DNA of 64,000 bases from positions 3,520,001-3,584,000 of the forward strand of contig NZ_CP029552.1 of NCBI RefSeq assembly GCF_003173775.1, read 5' to 3'. Below are positions 1 through 8,275 of the stretch, in pieces. Within the stretch, counting starts at the first letter, position 1. Each line of letters begins with the position of its first letter. The DNA is from Methylobacterium sp. 17Sr1-1. GTDB taxonomy: Bacteria > Pseudomonadota > Alphaproteobacteria > Rhizobiales > Beijerinckiaceae. A program made the translations under genes and the position numbers. The notes beneath the pieces are model-generated. The model was not told the origin of the DNA. It worked only from the letters and a program-made list of their open reading frames with translations, and searched no databases.

Positions 1-5
1 CGCCT

Positions 6-662
6 GTGAGCGAGGTCGCGCCCGTCTCCCCCGAGGAAACGGCCCGCCGCGCCAAGCGCTCGGCCGCGATCTCCCTGGTGCTCGTCGCGGGCGCCGGGGC
101 CGGGGCCTTCGCGCTCGCCGGCCTCGCCGGCGCGAAGCGGGACGAGGACGTGCTGGTCTATCGCACGCTCGACGCCTGCCTCGCCGAGCGGGTGCGCAGC
201 GCCCAGGCCTGCACCGAGGCCGAGGCCGCCGCCCGCGCCGCCCATGCGGCGAGCGCGCCGCGCTACGAGACCCTGGCCGAGTGCGAGCGCCACCACGGCA
301 GCGGCGGCTGCGTGCCGGGCGCGACGGTGACGCCGGACGCGCAGGGCCGCACCCTCCCGCTGATGTCGGCCTTCATGATGGGGCGGACGGACGAGCAGAA
401 CCTGCCGGTCCAGCCGCTCTACGCCCACGCCCCGGCGGAGGAGCGATCTCACGCCGGCCATGGCGGCGGGTATGCCGGCGGCTACTGCACCGGCTCGGGC
501 GCCCGGGTCGTGCCCGGGGGCGGCGGCTCGGGCGCCCGCGTCTCCTCCGCGGTCGCCCGCAGCCCCGTCTCGACCCCGCGCACCATCGCCCGCGGCGGCT
601 TCGGCGGGACCGGGCGGGCGGTCGCGGCGGCTTCGAGCGGGCACGGGACCGGAGGCGGCTGA
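6..662 (+). CDS. DUF1190 (YgiB-like) membrane-anchored protein
   Basis: GTG start close to the window edge. The 218-residue product has a positively charged N-terminus, one hydrophobic anchor at about residues 18-43, then a segment with four cysteines (about C58, C69, C93, C102) and a C-terminal half rich in Gly, Ser and Arg. This matches the DUF1190/YgiB family, whose biochemical role is unknown. The stop overlaps the start of the next gene (TGATG), so the two are translationally coupled. In Escherichia coli ygiB is likewise next to ygiC, a glutathionylspermidine-synthase-like gene, which supports both calls. Upstream promoter is outside the window. Confidence 0.8.
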   Translation: MSEVAPVSPEETARRAKRSAAISLVLVAGAGAGAFALAGLAGAKRDEDVLVYRTLDACLAERVRSAQACTEAEAAARAAHAASAPRYETLAECERHHGSGGCVPGATVTPDAQGRTLPLMSAFMMGRTDEQNLPVQPLYAHAPAEERSHAGHGGGYAGGYCTGSGARVVPGGGGSGARVSSAVARSPVSTPRTIARGGFGGTGRAVAAASSGHGTGGG

Positions 663-1840
663 TGCGCCGCGTCGCGACGGCGGAGCGGCCCGACTGGCGC
701 GAGCACGCGGCCCGGGCCGGCTTCCACTTCCACTCCTTCGATCACTCCTTCGACGGGGCGCCCTACTGGGACGAGAGCGCCTACTACGCCTTCAGCCTCG
801 CGGAGATCGAGGAGGACATCGAGGAACCGACCCGTGACCTGCACGCGCTCTGCCTCGCCTTCGTCGCGCGCGCGGTCGAGGACGAGGCGATCCTCGCCTC
901 CCTGGCGATCCCCGAGCACGCCTTCGACGCGATCCGGGCGAGCTGGCGCCGGGGCGACCCCGCGCTCTACGGCCGCCTCGACCTCAGCTACGGCGGGGCC
1001 GGCACCGGGCCGGCGAAGCTCCTCGAATACAACGCCGATACGCCGACCGCCCTCTACGAGAGCGCGGTGTTCCAGTGGCTCTGGCTCGAGGACGGGCTCG
1101 CCCGCGGCCGCCTGCCGGCGGGCTCCGACCAGTACAACGCCCTGCACGAGCGGCTGGTCGCGCGCCTCGCCGAGATCGGCGGGTCGGGGCGCCTCACCTT
1201 CGCGAGCTTCGCCGACGCGCCGGAGGACCGCGGCACGGTCGCCTACCTGCAGGATTGCGCGCTCCAGGCCGGCCTCGCGGCGCCGTTCCTGCCGGTCGAG
1301 GCGATCGGCCTCAAGTCCGACGGGTGGTTCGTCGACGAGGCCGGGCACCCGATCGAGACCCTGTTCAAGCTCTATCCGTGGGAGTGGATCTTCGCCGATC
1401 CGTTCGGCCGGGCGGTCGCCGCCGCGCCGACCCGCTTCCTGGAGCCGCCCTGGAAGGCGGTTCTCTCCAACAAGGGCATGCTGGCCCATCTCTGGGCGAT
1501 GGCGCCGGGCCATCCGAACCTGCTGCCGGCCTTCTTCGAGGACGACCCGGCCAAGGCCGCCCTCGGCGACAGCTTCGTGAAGAAGCCGCTCTACGCCCGG
1601 GAGGGCGCCAACGTGCTGGTCGTGCGCGAGGGCGCGGTGGCGGCCCGGGTCGAGGGCCCCTACGGCGCGGAGGGCTTCGTCCGCCAGGGTCTCGCCGCGC
1701 TGCCGCGCTTCGATGGGCGGCACGCGCTGATCGGCAGCTGGATCGTCGGGAACGAGCCCGCGGGCCTGTGCCTGCGCGAGGGCGACGGGCCGATCACCAC
1801 CGACCGGGCCCGCTTCGTGCCGCACGTCATCGATCCGTGA
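662..1840 (+). CDS. Glutathionylspermidine synthase family protein (YgiC/YjfC-like ligase)
   Basis: 392 residues from the ATG that overlaps the preceding stop; longer upstream frames only read through the neighbour. Conserved blocks of the ATP-grasp-like glutathionylspermidine synthase domain are visible: EYNADTP at about 122-128, KKPLYAREGANV at 307-318, GSWIVGNEPAG at 358-368 and a terminal RFVPHVI. The amidase half of bifunctional GspSA is absent, as in YgiC/YjfC. By family it should join a carboxylate to an amine with ATP; the true substrate of the YgiC group is not established. Its 3' end overlaps the convergent fhuF gene by 14 bases. Confidence 0.88.
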   Translation: MRRVATAERPDWREHAARAGFHFHSFDHSFDGAPYWDESAYYAFSLAEIEEDIEEPTRDLHALCLAFVARAVEDEAILASLAIPEHAFDAIRASWRRGDPALYGRLDLSYGGAGTGPAKLLEYNADTPTALYESAVFQWLWLEDGLARGRLPAGSDQYNALHERLVARLAEIGGSGRLTFASFADAPEDRGTVAYLQDCALQAGLAAPFLPVEAIGLKSDGWFVDEAGHPIETLFKLYPWEWIFADPFGRAVAAAPTRFLEPPWKAVLSNKGMLAHLWAMAPGHPNLLPAFFEDDPAKAALGDSFVKKPLYAREGANVLVVREGAVAARVEGPYGAEGFVRQGLAALPRFDGRHALIGSWIVGNEPAGLCLREGDGPITTDRARFVPHVIDP

Positions 1841-2630
1841 CCTCGCAGGGCGCGTCGCCCCCGCAGGGCGCGTCGCCCCCGCAGCACCCGCCGCTCTCGC
1901 GGAGCGGGCACAATTCTCCGCAGGACGCCACCCCCGGCAGGCGCTGGCGCAGGCAGCAGGTGCGCCGGCGCCGGTCGCGCAGGGCCTGCGCCAGCGGGCT
2001 GAGGGTGCAGGCGGCCCCGTCGCGGGCGGCCTCGGCGCACCAGCCGAGGCAGGTCGCGACCTCCGGGCGGGCCAGGGTCTCGGGCTCGCCGAGCTCGCGG
2101 GCGACGTAGTCGAGGATCACCGCGGCGTTGCCCCAGATCACCCGGGGGGCGATGCCGCATTGCGCCCGGCACAGCTCGACGAAGGGCCGCAGGTGGTCCT
2201 CGACGAGGCCGGCGAGCCCGGCGCGGGCTCCCTCCGGCGCCCCGGGCCGCACCAGGAAGCGGGCCGGCCGGCCGGCCGCGTCGAGCTCGACGCTCGTCGT
2301 CGCGAAGGCGAGCGGCAGCGGCCGCCCGAGGCGCACCAGGGCCGTCATCACCGGGGTGGCGAGGGGCGCGAGGTAGAACTGGCTCCAGTACGAGACCAGC
2401 GCCCGCCGGTCGGCGGTGCCGGGGCTCACGCCGAGGCCGGCCGCGAAGGCCGCCAGGGTGGCGTCGAACACCGCGGGATCGCGCAAGGCGACGAGGGGCG
2501 TCGCCGCCCCGCTGGTCCCCGCCGCCACGCCGTCGCGATAGGTGCCGAGCGAGGCCGGCACGTGAGCGGCCACTTGGGCTGCCCACTGGGCGGCGATGTC
2601 GGGCATCGGGGAGGCGAGACCGGCGCTCAT
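1827..2630 (-). CDS. fhuF: Siderophore-iron reductase FhuF-like protein
   Basis: 267 residues, ATG at 2630 overlapping the upstream MFS gene by four bases. The C-terminal cluster TCCLRQRLPGVASCGELC has the Cys-Cys-x10-Cys-x2-Cys arrangement that binds the [2Fe-2S] centre of FhuF ferric-siderophore reductases. The protein should reduce ferric siderophore in the cytoplasm after import, releasing ferrous iron. The pairing with a siderophore-type MFS importer fits. Beyond the cluster is an unusual tail with four extra cysteines in two GGDAPC units encoded by an 18-bp tandem DNA repeat. No clear Fur or Irr box was recognised upstream of the operon. Confidence 0.9.
   Translation of the reverse strand: MSAGLASPMPDIAAQWAAQVAAHVPASLGTYRDGVAAGTSGAATPLVALRDPAVFDATLAAFAAGLGVSPGTADRRALVSYWSQFYLAPLATPVMTALVRLGRPLPLAFATTSVELDAAGRPARFLVRPGAPEGARAGLAGLVEDHLRPFVELCRAQCGIAPRVIWGNAAVILDYVARELGEPETLARPEVATCLGWCAEAARDGAACTLSPLAQALRDRRRRTCCLRQRLPGVASCGELCPLRESGGCCGGDAPCGGDAPCEVTDR
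1844..1884. repeat. 18-bp tandem repeat inside the fhuF 3' end
   Basis: Two exact 18-bp units (CGCAGGGCGCGTCGCCCC on the plus strand) at 1844-1861 and 1862-1879, followed by the start of a third. In the minus-strand fhuF frame each unit encodes six residues (GGDAPC), so the repeat adds cysteines directly after the iron-sulfur ligand motif without shifting frame. Confidence 0.9.
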
Positions 2631-3865
2631 CGCGGCCCCGCCCGGTCGGTCCGCAGGGTGCGGGCGATCTGGAGCGCCAGCCAGGCGAGCGCCGCGGCGT
2701 AGGGCGGCATCGCCGCCGCGAAGTAGCCCGGCCAGCCGGTCCAGCCGGCGAGCGCCGGGCTCGCGACGCGCAGCGGCATCGCGGCGAAGAAGGCGGCACC
2801 GAACAGGAGCGCGTAGTCGGTGGCGGGCCGCGGACCCTGGGCCCAGCGATAGATCATGTTGAACACCGGGACCCCGAGGAAGCCGCCGAAGACGAAGTTC
2901 AGGACCGTGGCGGCGACGGCCAGCCCCTCGGAGCGGAGGAGGCAGGCCGCCGCCATCAGGCCGCCGGCGAGGAGCACCCCGGTCCCGCCCAGCCCGATCA
3001 GCCGCACGGTGCCGAACCGGACCGCCAGGCCGCCGGCCATCAGCGCCATCACCAGGTTCACCGCCGGCAGGACGGTGCCGGTGAGGAAGCCGACCTGGCC
3101 GAGCGGCACCCCGAGATCGAGCAGCGCCAGGGTGTTGGGCCCGGCCAGCAGGTAGGCGGCGGCGAAGTAGGCGCCGAGCGCCGCGATGCGGCCGGCCAGC
3201 ACCCGCAGGCGTTCGAGCGAGCCCGACCAGCGCTCCGGCACGCCGCCGGCTCCCTGCAGCCGCGCCTCCGGATAGGCGAGGATCGGCAGGAGGCAGAGCG
3301 CGTCGAGCCCGGCGCAGGCCAGCAAAGCGGTGGGCCAGCCGATCGTGTCGTAGGAGCCGACCAGCACGCCGACCCCGAGAATCCCCCCAAGCGAGGCGCC
3401 GCAGAGCTTGGCCGAGGCGACGAAGGCCCGCCGCTCCGCCGGCACCGTCTCGACCACCAGGGCCTCCAGCGCGATGTCCATGGTGGCGGCGCAGGCGCAG
3501 GTGGCGATGGCGAGCGCGAGCAGCACCGGGAGCGGCCAATGCTCGCCGAGGCTCAAGGTCGCCAGCAGCGCGATCGTCGCGCCCTGCGCCGCGACGATCC
3601 AGCCGAGGCGGCGGCCGAGGAACGGCAGGCGCACCCGGTCGAGCAGGGCCGCCCACAGGAAGGTCAGCCCGACCGGCAGGTTGATGAGCTGCAGGAGCCC
3701 GACCTGCGCGAGGTCGAGGCCGCGCGCCCGCAGGATCAGCGGCGCCCCGCCCGACAGGAAGCCGAGCGTGGCCCCGAAGGTCACGTACAGGCAGAAGAAC
3801 GGGATGAGCGGGCGCAGCGCCGCGAGGAGGGTGCGGGCGCTGCCGAGCGCGACGGCCTGCGTCAC
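2627..3865 (-). CDS. MFS transporter, AmpG/RhtX-FptX-like, probable siderophore importer
   Basis: 412 residues with about 12 hydrophobic segments and no signal sequence. The region after TM2 carries the loop FLWAALLDRVRLPFLGRR, typical of AmpG-like MFS permeases and the related RhtX/FptX single-subunit inner-membrane siderophore permeases. ATG at 3865. The gene overlaps fhuF by four bases, so import and reductive iron release appear co-translated. That context favours a siderophore rather than a muropeptide substrate, but the substrate is inferred. The 220-bp divergent region shared with the PilZ gene contains an AT-richer stretch at 3905-3945 that probably holds the promoter. Confidence 0.85.
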   Translation of the reverse strand: MTQAVALGSARTLLAALRPLIPFFCLYVTFGATLGFLSGGAPLILRARGLDLAQVGLLQLINLPVGLTFLWAALLDRVRLPFLGRRLGWIVAAQGATIALLATLSLGEHWPLPVLLALAIATCACAATMDIALEALVVETVPAERRAFVASAKLCGASLGGILGVGVLVGSYDTIGWPTALLACAGLDALCLLPILAYPEARLQGAGGVPERWSGSLERLRVLAGRIAALGAYFAAAYLLAGPNTLALLDLGVPLGQVGFLTGTVLPAVNLVMALMAGGLAVRFGTVRLIGLGGTGVLLAGGLMAAACLLRSEGLAVAATVLNFVFGGFLGVPVFNMIYRWAQGPRPATDYALLFGAAFFAAMPLRVASPALAGWTGWPGYFAAAMPPYAAALAWLALQIARTLRTDRAGPR

Positions 3866-4085
3866 GGCGCGGGCGCGCCCGGACCGGCCACGGCGCCTGA
3901 TGGGTACTTTGGAATCACACTAATTCGTCTTTGCGTACAGGGACTTGAGCTTACGGGGCGGGGGCCCGGCCCGCAAGGCCGAGGCGGGCCAAGGCGCGCG
4001 GGCGCGGCTTCGGGCGGCGATTGCTTAACCGGTTCCGTGCAGGCTGCCGCGAGCGGTCCGTTTCGCGCCGGGAGGGTCGAGCGTC

Positions 4086-4733
4086 ATGGCTGGCGAACTG
4101 GCGAGCCTCGTGAATCGCGCTGCGCCGGCGGGGGCGCGGACCCTCGCCCTGCGGGGTGCGCCGGACCAGCGCCGGCACCAGCGCGTGGCCGTGGCCCTGC
4201 TCGGGCGCTACATGCTCGCCGACCGGCAGGAATACCCGTGCCAGACCGTCGACATGTCCCCCGGCGGGGTGCGCCTGACCTGCGCCGTCGGCGGCGCGGT
4301 CGGCGAGCGCATCGTGATCTATCTCGACCATGTCGGGCGGATCGAGGGGACGATCGCCCGGCTCCTGCCGGACGGCGTCGCGGTGGCGATCGGCGCGACG
4401 CTGCGCAAGCGCGACAAGATCGCCTCGCAGCTGACCTGGCTCGCCAACCGGGCGGCGCTCGGCCTGCCGGAGGACCGCCGGCACGAGCGCGTGGTGCCGC
4501 GCCAGAGCCTCGCCACCCTGCGGCTCGACGACGGGCGCGAGGTCGCCGCCCGCATCATCGACGTCTCGCTCTCCGGCGCGGCCCTGGCCTGCGAGGCGGA
4601 GCTTTTGCTCGAATCCGCCCTCATCGTCGGCCGCACCCCCGCCCGGGTGGTGCGCCGGTTCAAGGGCGGCCTCGCGGTCGAGTTCCGGCTGCCGCTGTCG
4701 CCGGACCGGTTCGACGAGACCCTGGTGCTGTAG
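4086..4733 (+). CDS. Tandem PilZ-domain protein
   Basis: 215 residues with two PilZ-type modules. The first has RRHQR (29-33) and DMSPGG (56-61); the second has RRHER (131-135) and DVSLSG (159-164). Both therefore keep the RxxxR and DxSxxG elements that bind cyclic di-GMP in PilZ domains. No transmembrane segment or output domain is visible, so it probably acts as a soluble c-di-GMP receptor. A membrane diguanylate cyclase gene lies 3.5 kb downstream (8276-9442), though not in the same operon. A TTAACC element (about 4025) lies upstream and could be a CtrA half-site; that is speculative. Confidence 0.88.
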   Translation: MAGELASLVNRAAPAGARTLALRGAPDQRRHQRVAVALLGRYMLADRQEYPCQTVDMSPGGVRLTCAVGGAVGERIVIYLDHVGRIEGTIARLLPDGVAVAIGATLRKRDKIASQLTWLANRAALGLPEDRRHERVVPRQSLATLRLDDGREVAARIIDVSLSGAALACEAELLLESALIVGRTPARVVRRFKGGLAVEFRLPLSPDRFDETLVL

Positions 4734-4753
4734 CGACGGATCCGATCCGTCGC
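4733..4753 (+). terminator. Hairpin after the PilZ gene
   Basis: Starts at the last base of the stop codon: GCGACGGA, loop TCCGA, TCCGTCGC. The stem is 8 bp and perfect. There is no T-tract, so it may end transcription only weakly or protect the 3' end. It lies between the convergent PilZ and mmcB genes. Confidence 0.45.
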
Positions 4754-4838
4754 CCGGCGACGTCGCGCACGCGGGCCCGCCTGTGGCTGCTGATCCTGGC
4801 CGCCCGCGGGTCTTGAGGCGCGGAAGCGTGACGGAGAC

Positions 4839-5375
4839 CTACAACGCGCCCTCGCGGATCGAGCCCGGATCGGCCAGCGCGTGGAGCAGGCCCGCCGCCG
4901 AATGGGCGAAGCGCAGGGTCACGGCCTTGCGGCGGGCGCCGGCCAGGGGATGCTCCGGGGGCGCGCGCAGGATCTCCGCCCCGAAGGCGTCGGCGACGAT
5001 GAGCCCGGTCGCCTCGGGCAGGATCTCCACCGGCAGGGTCTCCGGCACCGCGAAGTAGAAGCGGTCGCAGAAGTCGCGGTAATCCGGCCATTTCCGGTCG
5101 GCGCGGAAATCGGCGACGCTCGACTTGATCTCGACGATCGTCAGCTTGCCGCAGGCCCCCAGCGCGATCAGGTCGGCGCGCCGTCCGTTGGCCAGGGTGA
5201 ATTCCGGGATCGTGACGTGCCCGAGCTCGGCGAAGAGGCGCCGCACCCCCCGCTGCACGCTGAGCGCGGTCGGCGATTGGCGGCGGTCGACGGGGAGCGA
5301 GAGGGCGAGGGCGGCGGACAAGGCTGTGGAGGGCTGCTTCTGGCGGGTTGCGCGGGACCGAATCGGGAACGTCAT
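4839..5375 (-). CDS. mmcB: MmcB-family DNA repair protein
   Basis: 178 residues from the ATG at 5375; an upstream extension in frame has no good start. The core runs through FTLANGRRADLIALG and IVEIKSSVADFRADRKWPDY, a PD-(D/E)xK-like pattern (R-x-D about 20 residues before E-x-K) seen in the MmcB family. In Caulobacter the family is linked to mitomycin C tolerance and SOS control. Here it stands alone, without imuA, imuB or dnaE2 nearby, and I could not find a GTTC-N7-GTTC LexA box in its promoter region, so DNA-damage induction is unproven. Confidence 0.8.
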   Translation of the reverse strand: MTFPIRSRATRQKQPSTALSAALALSLPVDRRQSPTALSVQRGVRRLFAELGHVTIPEFTLANGRRADLIALGACGKLTIVEIKSSVADFRADRKWPDYRDFCDRFYFAVPETLPVEILPEATGLIVADAFGAEILRAPPEHPLAGARRKAVTLRFAHSAAGLLHALADPGSIREGAL

Positions 5376-5401
5376 CGGACCAGCTTCGCGCATCGTTGTC
5401 A

Positions 5402-5421
5402 CCTGCGACCCGTGTCGCAGG
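5402..5421. promoter_or_regulatory. Inverted repeat in the mmcB / ABC-operon divergent region
   Basis: CCTGCGAC and GTCGCAGG separated by CCGT form a perfect 8-bp dyad 27 bp upstream of mmcB and about 130 bp before the ABC ATPase start. The position suits an operator for either divergent gene; no regulator is encoded next to it. Confidence 0.35.
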
Positions 5422-5553
5422 CGGCGCGCATCCGCGACGGACGTAGCGGTTGATCTCACGCGCCTGCTCGCCGATGGTCGGCCCCGCAGGGGCCGCACGA
5501 GACGGCTGCAAGAGACGGCCCGGCGAGACGGCCGGGCGACGGGAGGGAGATCG

Positions 5554-6429
5554 ATGGTGGGGCAGAGCGCCGCCGAGGGAAAGAAGGGCGGGCGGGCCGG
5601 CATGCGCCTCGTCGGCGGCACGGCGCTCGCCCACGGCGATGCGGTGCGGCTGGAGAATGTCGGCATCGCCTTCACCCTGAAGGGCGGCAAGCGCTACGTC
5701 GCCGTCGAGGGCATCGATCTCGGCGTGAGCCCCGGCGAGTTCGTGGCGGTGGTCGGGCCGACGGGGTCCGGCAAGTCGACCCTGCTCAACGCCGCCGCCG
5801 GCCTGCTGAAGCCGGCCTCCGGCAGCGTCACGGTGTTCTCCTCGGCGCTGTCGGGCCTGAACGGCCGCGCCGGCTACCTGTTCCAGGCCGATGCCCTGAT
5901 GCCGTGGAAGACGGCGCTCGACAACGTCGCGGTGGCGCTGGAGCCGCAGAAGGTCCCGCGCGCCGAGGCGCTGGCGCGGGCCCGCGACTGGCTCGGCCGG
6001 GTCGGGCTCTCGGCCTTCGTCGACCGCTATCCGCACATGCTCTCGGGCGGCCAGCGCAAGCGCGTGGCGCTCGCCCAGATGCTGATCCGGGATCCCGAGA
6101 TCCTGCTGATGGACGAGCCGTTCGGGCCGCTCGACGCGCAGACCCGGCAGATCATGGGCAACCTGCTGCTGGAGCTGTGGGCCGCCAACCGCAAGGCGGT
6201 GATGTTCGTCACCCACGACCTCGAGGAGGCGATCGCGCTCTCCGACCGGGTGGTGGTGCTCTCGGCCGGGCCCGCCGCCCGCATCGTCGGCCAGTTCAAG
6301 GTGGATCTGGCCCGCCCGCGCGACATCAGCGAGATCCGCCTCGAGCCGCACTTCCACGCCCTCTACAAGGAGATCTGGTCGTGCCTGCGGGTCGAGGTCT
6401 CCCGCGCCTATGCGGGCGGTCCCGCGTGA
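5554..6429 (+). CDS. ABC transporter ATP-binding protein, NitT/TauT (SsuB/TauB) type
   Basis: 291 residues from an ATG with a strong GGGAGGGAGA ribosome-binding site at 5541-5550; the longer open frame upstream lacks one. Motifs are complete: Walker A GPTGSGKST (68-76), Q-loop in LFQADALMPW, signature LSGGQ (163-167), Walker B LLMDEP ending at 189 and switch His221 in VTHD. The family energises uptake of nitrate, sulfonates, taurine, thiamine precursors or other small anions and aromatics. It is the first gene of an ATPase-permease-binding protein operon with gaps of 22 and 29 bases. Confidence 0.93.
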   Translation: MVGQSAAEGKKGGRAGMRLVGGTALAHGDAVRLENVGIAFTLKGGKRYVAVEGIDLGVSPGEFVAVVGPTGSGKSTLLNAAAGLLKPASGSVTVFSSALSGLNGRAGYLFQADALMPWKTALDNVAVALEPQKVPRAEALARARDWLGRVGLSAFVDRYPHMLSGGQRKRVALAQMLIRDPEILLMDEPFGPLDAQTRQIMGNLLLELWAANRKAVMFVTHDLEEAIALSDRVVVLSAGPAARIVGQFKVDLARPRDISEIRLEPHFHALYKEIWSCLRVEVSRAYAGGPA

Positions 6430-6451
6430 CGCCTGATCGGAGACTCCATTC

Positions 6452-7237
6452 GTGAACCGCCTCGGCCTCCTCGCCCTCCAGATCCTCGTCGGCCTGACGG
6501 GCCTCGCGATCTGGCACGTGCTCACCGTCTATCCGATCCTCGGCAGCCCGAAGCAGATCCAGTTCTTCTTCTCGACCCCGGTCGAGGTGCTCAAGCGGAC
6601 CTGGACCGAGATGACCAACCCCGAGATCTGGGGCCATCTCTGGATCACCCTGCAGGAGACCGTGCTGGCCTTCGTGACGGGAGCGCTCGGCGGCATCGCC
6701 TTCGGGTTCCTGTTCGCCCGCAACGCGCTCCTCGCCGCGGTGTTCGACCCCTACATCAAGGCGGCGAACGCCCTGCCGCGGGTGGTGCTGGCGCCGATCT
6801 TCGCCCTGTGGTTCGGCCTCGGCATCTGGTCGAAGGTGGCGCTCGGCTTCACCCTGGTGTTCTTCATCGTGTTCTTCAACGTCTACCAGGGCGTGCGCGA
6901 GGTGAGCCCGGTGGTGCTCAACAACGCCCGGATGCTCGGGATGAGCGAGCGCGGGCTGCTCCGCCACGTCTACTGGCCCTCGGCGCTGACCTGGATGTTC
7001 TCCTCGCTCCACACGGCGGTCGGCTTCGCCCTCGTCGGGGCGGTGGTGGGCGAGTATCTCGGCTCCTCGGCCGGGCTCGGCTACAAGATCCACGAGGCCG
7101 AGAGCGTGTTCGACGTCACCGGCGTCTTCGCCGGCATGCTGATCCTGACCGTGTTCGTCATCGTGATCGACACGGTCGTCACCCTGATCGAGAACCGCCT
7201 CCTGGTCTGGCGCCCGCAGGCGGGCGGCCAGGGGTGA
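6452..7237 (+). CDS. ABC transporter permease, SsuC/TauC type
   Basis: 261 residues with about six membrane segments. The cytoplasmic loop NNARMLGMSERGLLRHVYWP is the EAA-type coupling motif of binding-protein-dependent permeases of the NitT/TauT group. It would form a homodimeric channel with the ATPase encoded 22 bases upstream. The substrate cannot be read from the sequence. Confidence 0.92.
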   Translation: MNRLGLLALQILVGLTGLAIWHVLTVYPILGSPKQIQFFFSTPVEVLKRTWTEMTNPEIWGHLWITLQETVLAFVTGALGGIAFGFLFARNALLAAVFDPYIKAANALPRVVLAPIFALWFGLGIWSKVALGFTLVFFIVFFNVYQGVREVSPVVLNNARMLGMSERGLLRHVYWPSALTWMFSSLHTAVGFALVGAVVGEYLGSSAGLGYKIHEAESVFDVTGVFAGMLILTVFVIVIDTVVTLIENRLLVWRPQAGGQG

Positions 7238-7266
7238 GACACCAGAGTTACGGGAGGACACGAACC

Positions 7267-8271
7267 ATGCAACGCCGCAGCTTCCTCGCCGGCGCCGCCG
7301 CCCTGGCGCTGACCCCGGCCGTGCCCGCCCGGGCCGACATCGTGAAGGTCCGCATCGGCGTCGGCGGCAAGCCGCTCCTCTACTACCTGCCGCTGACGAT
7401 CGCCGAGCGGAAGGGCTTCTTCAAGGAGGAGGGCGTCGAGGCCGAGATCAACGATTTCGGCGGCGGCGCGCGCTCGCTCCAGGCGCTGATCGGCGGCTCG
7501 GTCGACGTGGTGACGGGGGCCTACGAGCACACGATCCGGATGCAGGCCAAGGGCCAGGACGTGCGCGCCGTGTGCGAGCTCGGCCGCTTCCCCGCCATCG
7601 TGATCGGGGTGCGCAAGGACCTCGCCGGCACGGTGAAGTCGGCCGCCGACCTCAAGGGCCGCAAGATCGGCGTCACGGCGCCGGGCTCCTCGACCGCGCT
7701 GACCGCCCAATACGCGATGATCAAGGCCGGGCTGAAGGCCAGCGACGCGGCCCTCATCGGGGTCGGGGGCGGGGCCGGCGCCATCGCGGCGATGAAGAAG
7801 GGCGAGATCGACGCCATCGCGCATCTCGATCCGGTGATCGCCAAGCTCGAGGCCGACGGCGACATCACGGTGATCATCGACACCCGCACCGAGGCCGGCA
7901 CCCGGGCGCTGTTCGGCGGTCCGAATCCGGCGGCGGTGGTCTACACCAAGCAGGACTGGATCGAGCATCACGCCGCCGGGACCCAGAAGGTCGTCAACGC
8001 CTTCGCCAAGGCCCTGAAGTGGATCGTCGCCGCGACGCCGGAGGAGATCGCCGACACGGTGCCGCCGGCCTACCATTTCGGCGACAAGCCGCTCTACGTG
8101 CAGGCGGTGAAGAACTCGCTCGAGAGCTATTCCCGCACCGGCATCCCGACCCAGGAGGGCATGGCGAGCGTGCTGGAACTGGTGCGCACCCTCGATCCCG
8201 AGCTGCAGGGCGCCAAGATCGACCTCGCCACGACGGTCGAGGACCGGTTCGTCAAGAAGGCGATGAGCTGA
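7267..8271 (+). CDS. ABC transporter substrate-binding protein, SsuA/THI5-like
   Basis: 334 residues. The N-terminus MQRRSFLAGAAALALTPAV resembles a Tat or Sec signal (RRSFLAG), with cleavage likely after ARA near residue 23. The mature part has the NMT1/SsuA-like periplasmic fold pattern: YYLPLTIAERKGFFKEEGVE, then the GGSVDVV and APGSSTAL segments. Third gene of the importer operon, it should bring substrate to the permease. Related proteins bind sulfonates, taurine, nitrate or pyrimidine-type ligands; no desulfonation or assimilation enzyme is adjacent to narrow this down. Confidence 0.9.
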   Translation: MQRRSFLAGAAALALTPAVPARADIVKVRIGVGGKPLLYYLPLTIAERKGFFKEEGVEAEINDFGGGARSLQALIGGSVDVVTGAYEHTIRMQAKGQDVRAVCELGRFPAIVIGVRKDLAGTVKSAADLKGRKIGVTAPGSSTALTAQYAMIKAGLKASDAALIGVGGGAGAIAAMKKGEIDAIAHLDPVIAKLEADGDITVIIDTRTEAGTRALFGGPNPAAVVYTKQDWIEHHAAGTQKVVNAFAKALKWIVAATPEEIADTVPPAYHFGDKPLYVQAVKNSLESYSRTGIPTQEGMASVLELVRTLDPELQGAKIDLATTVEDRFVKKAMS

Positions 8272-8275
8272 ACCC

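Noticed and set aside
5376..5553. LexA box controlling mmcB
   Set aside because: No GTTC-N7-GTTC in the divergent region; only an unrelated dyad was found.
4660..6525. 621-codon minus-strand ORF
   Set aside because: Covers mmcB in another frame and is antisense to the ABC ATPase; no domain recognisable.
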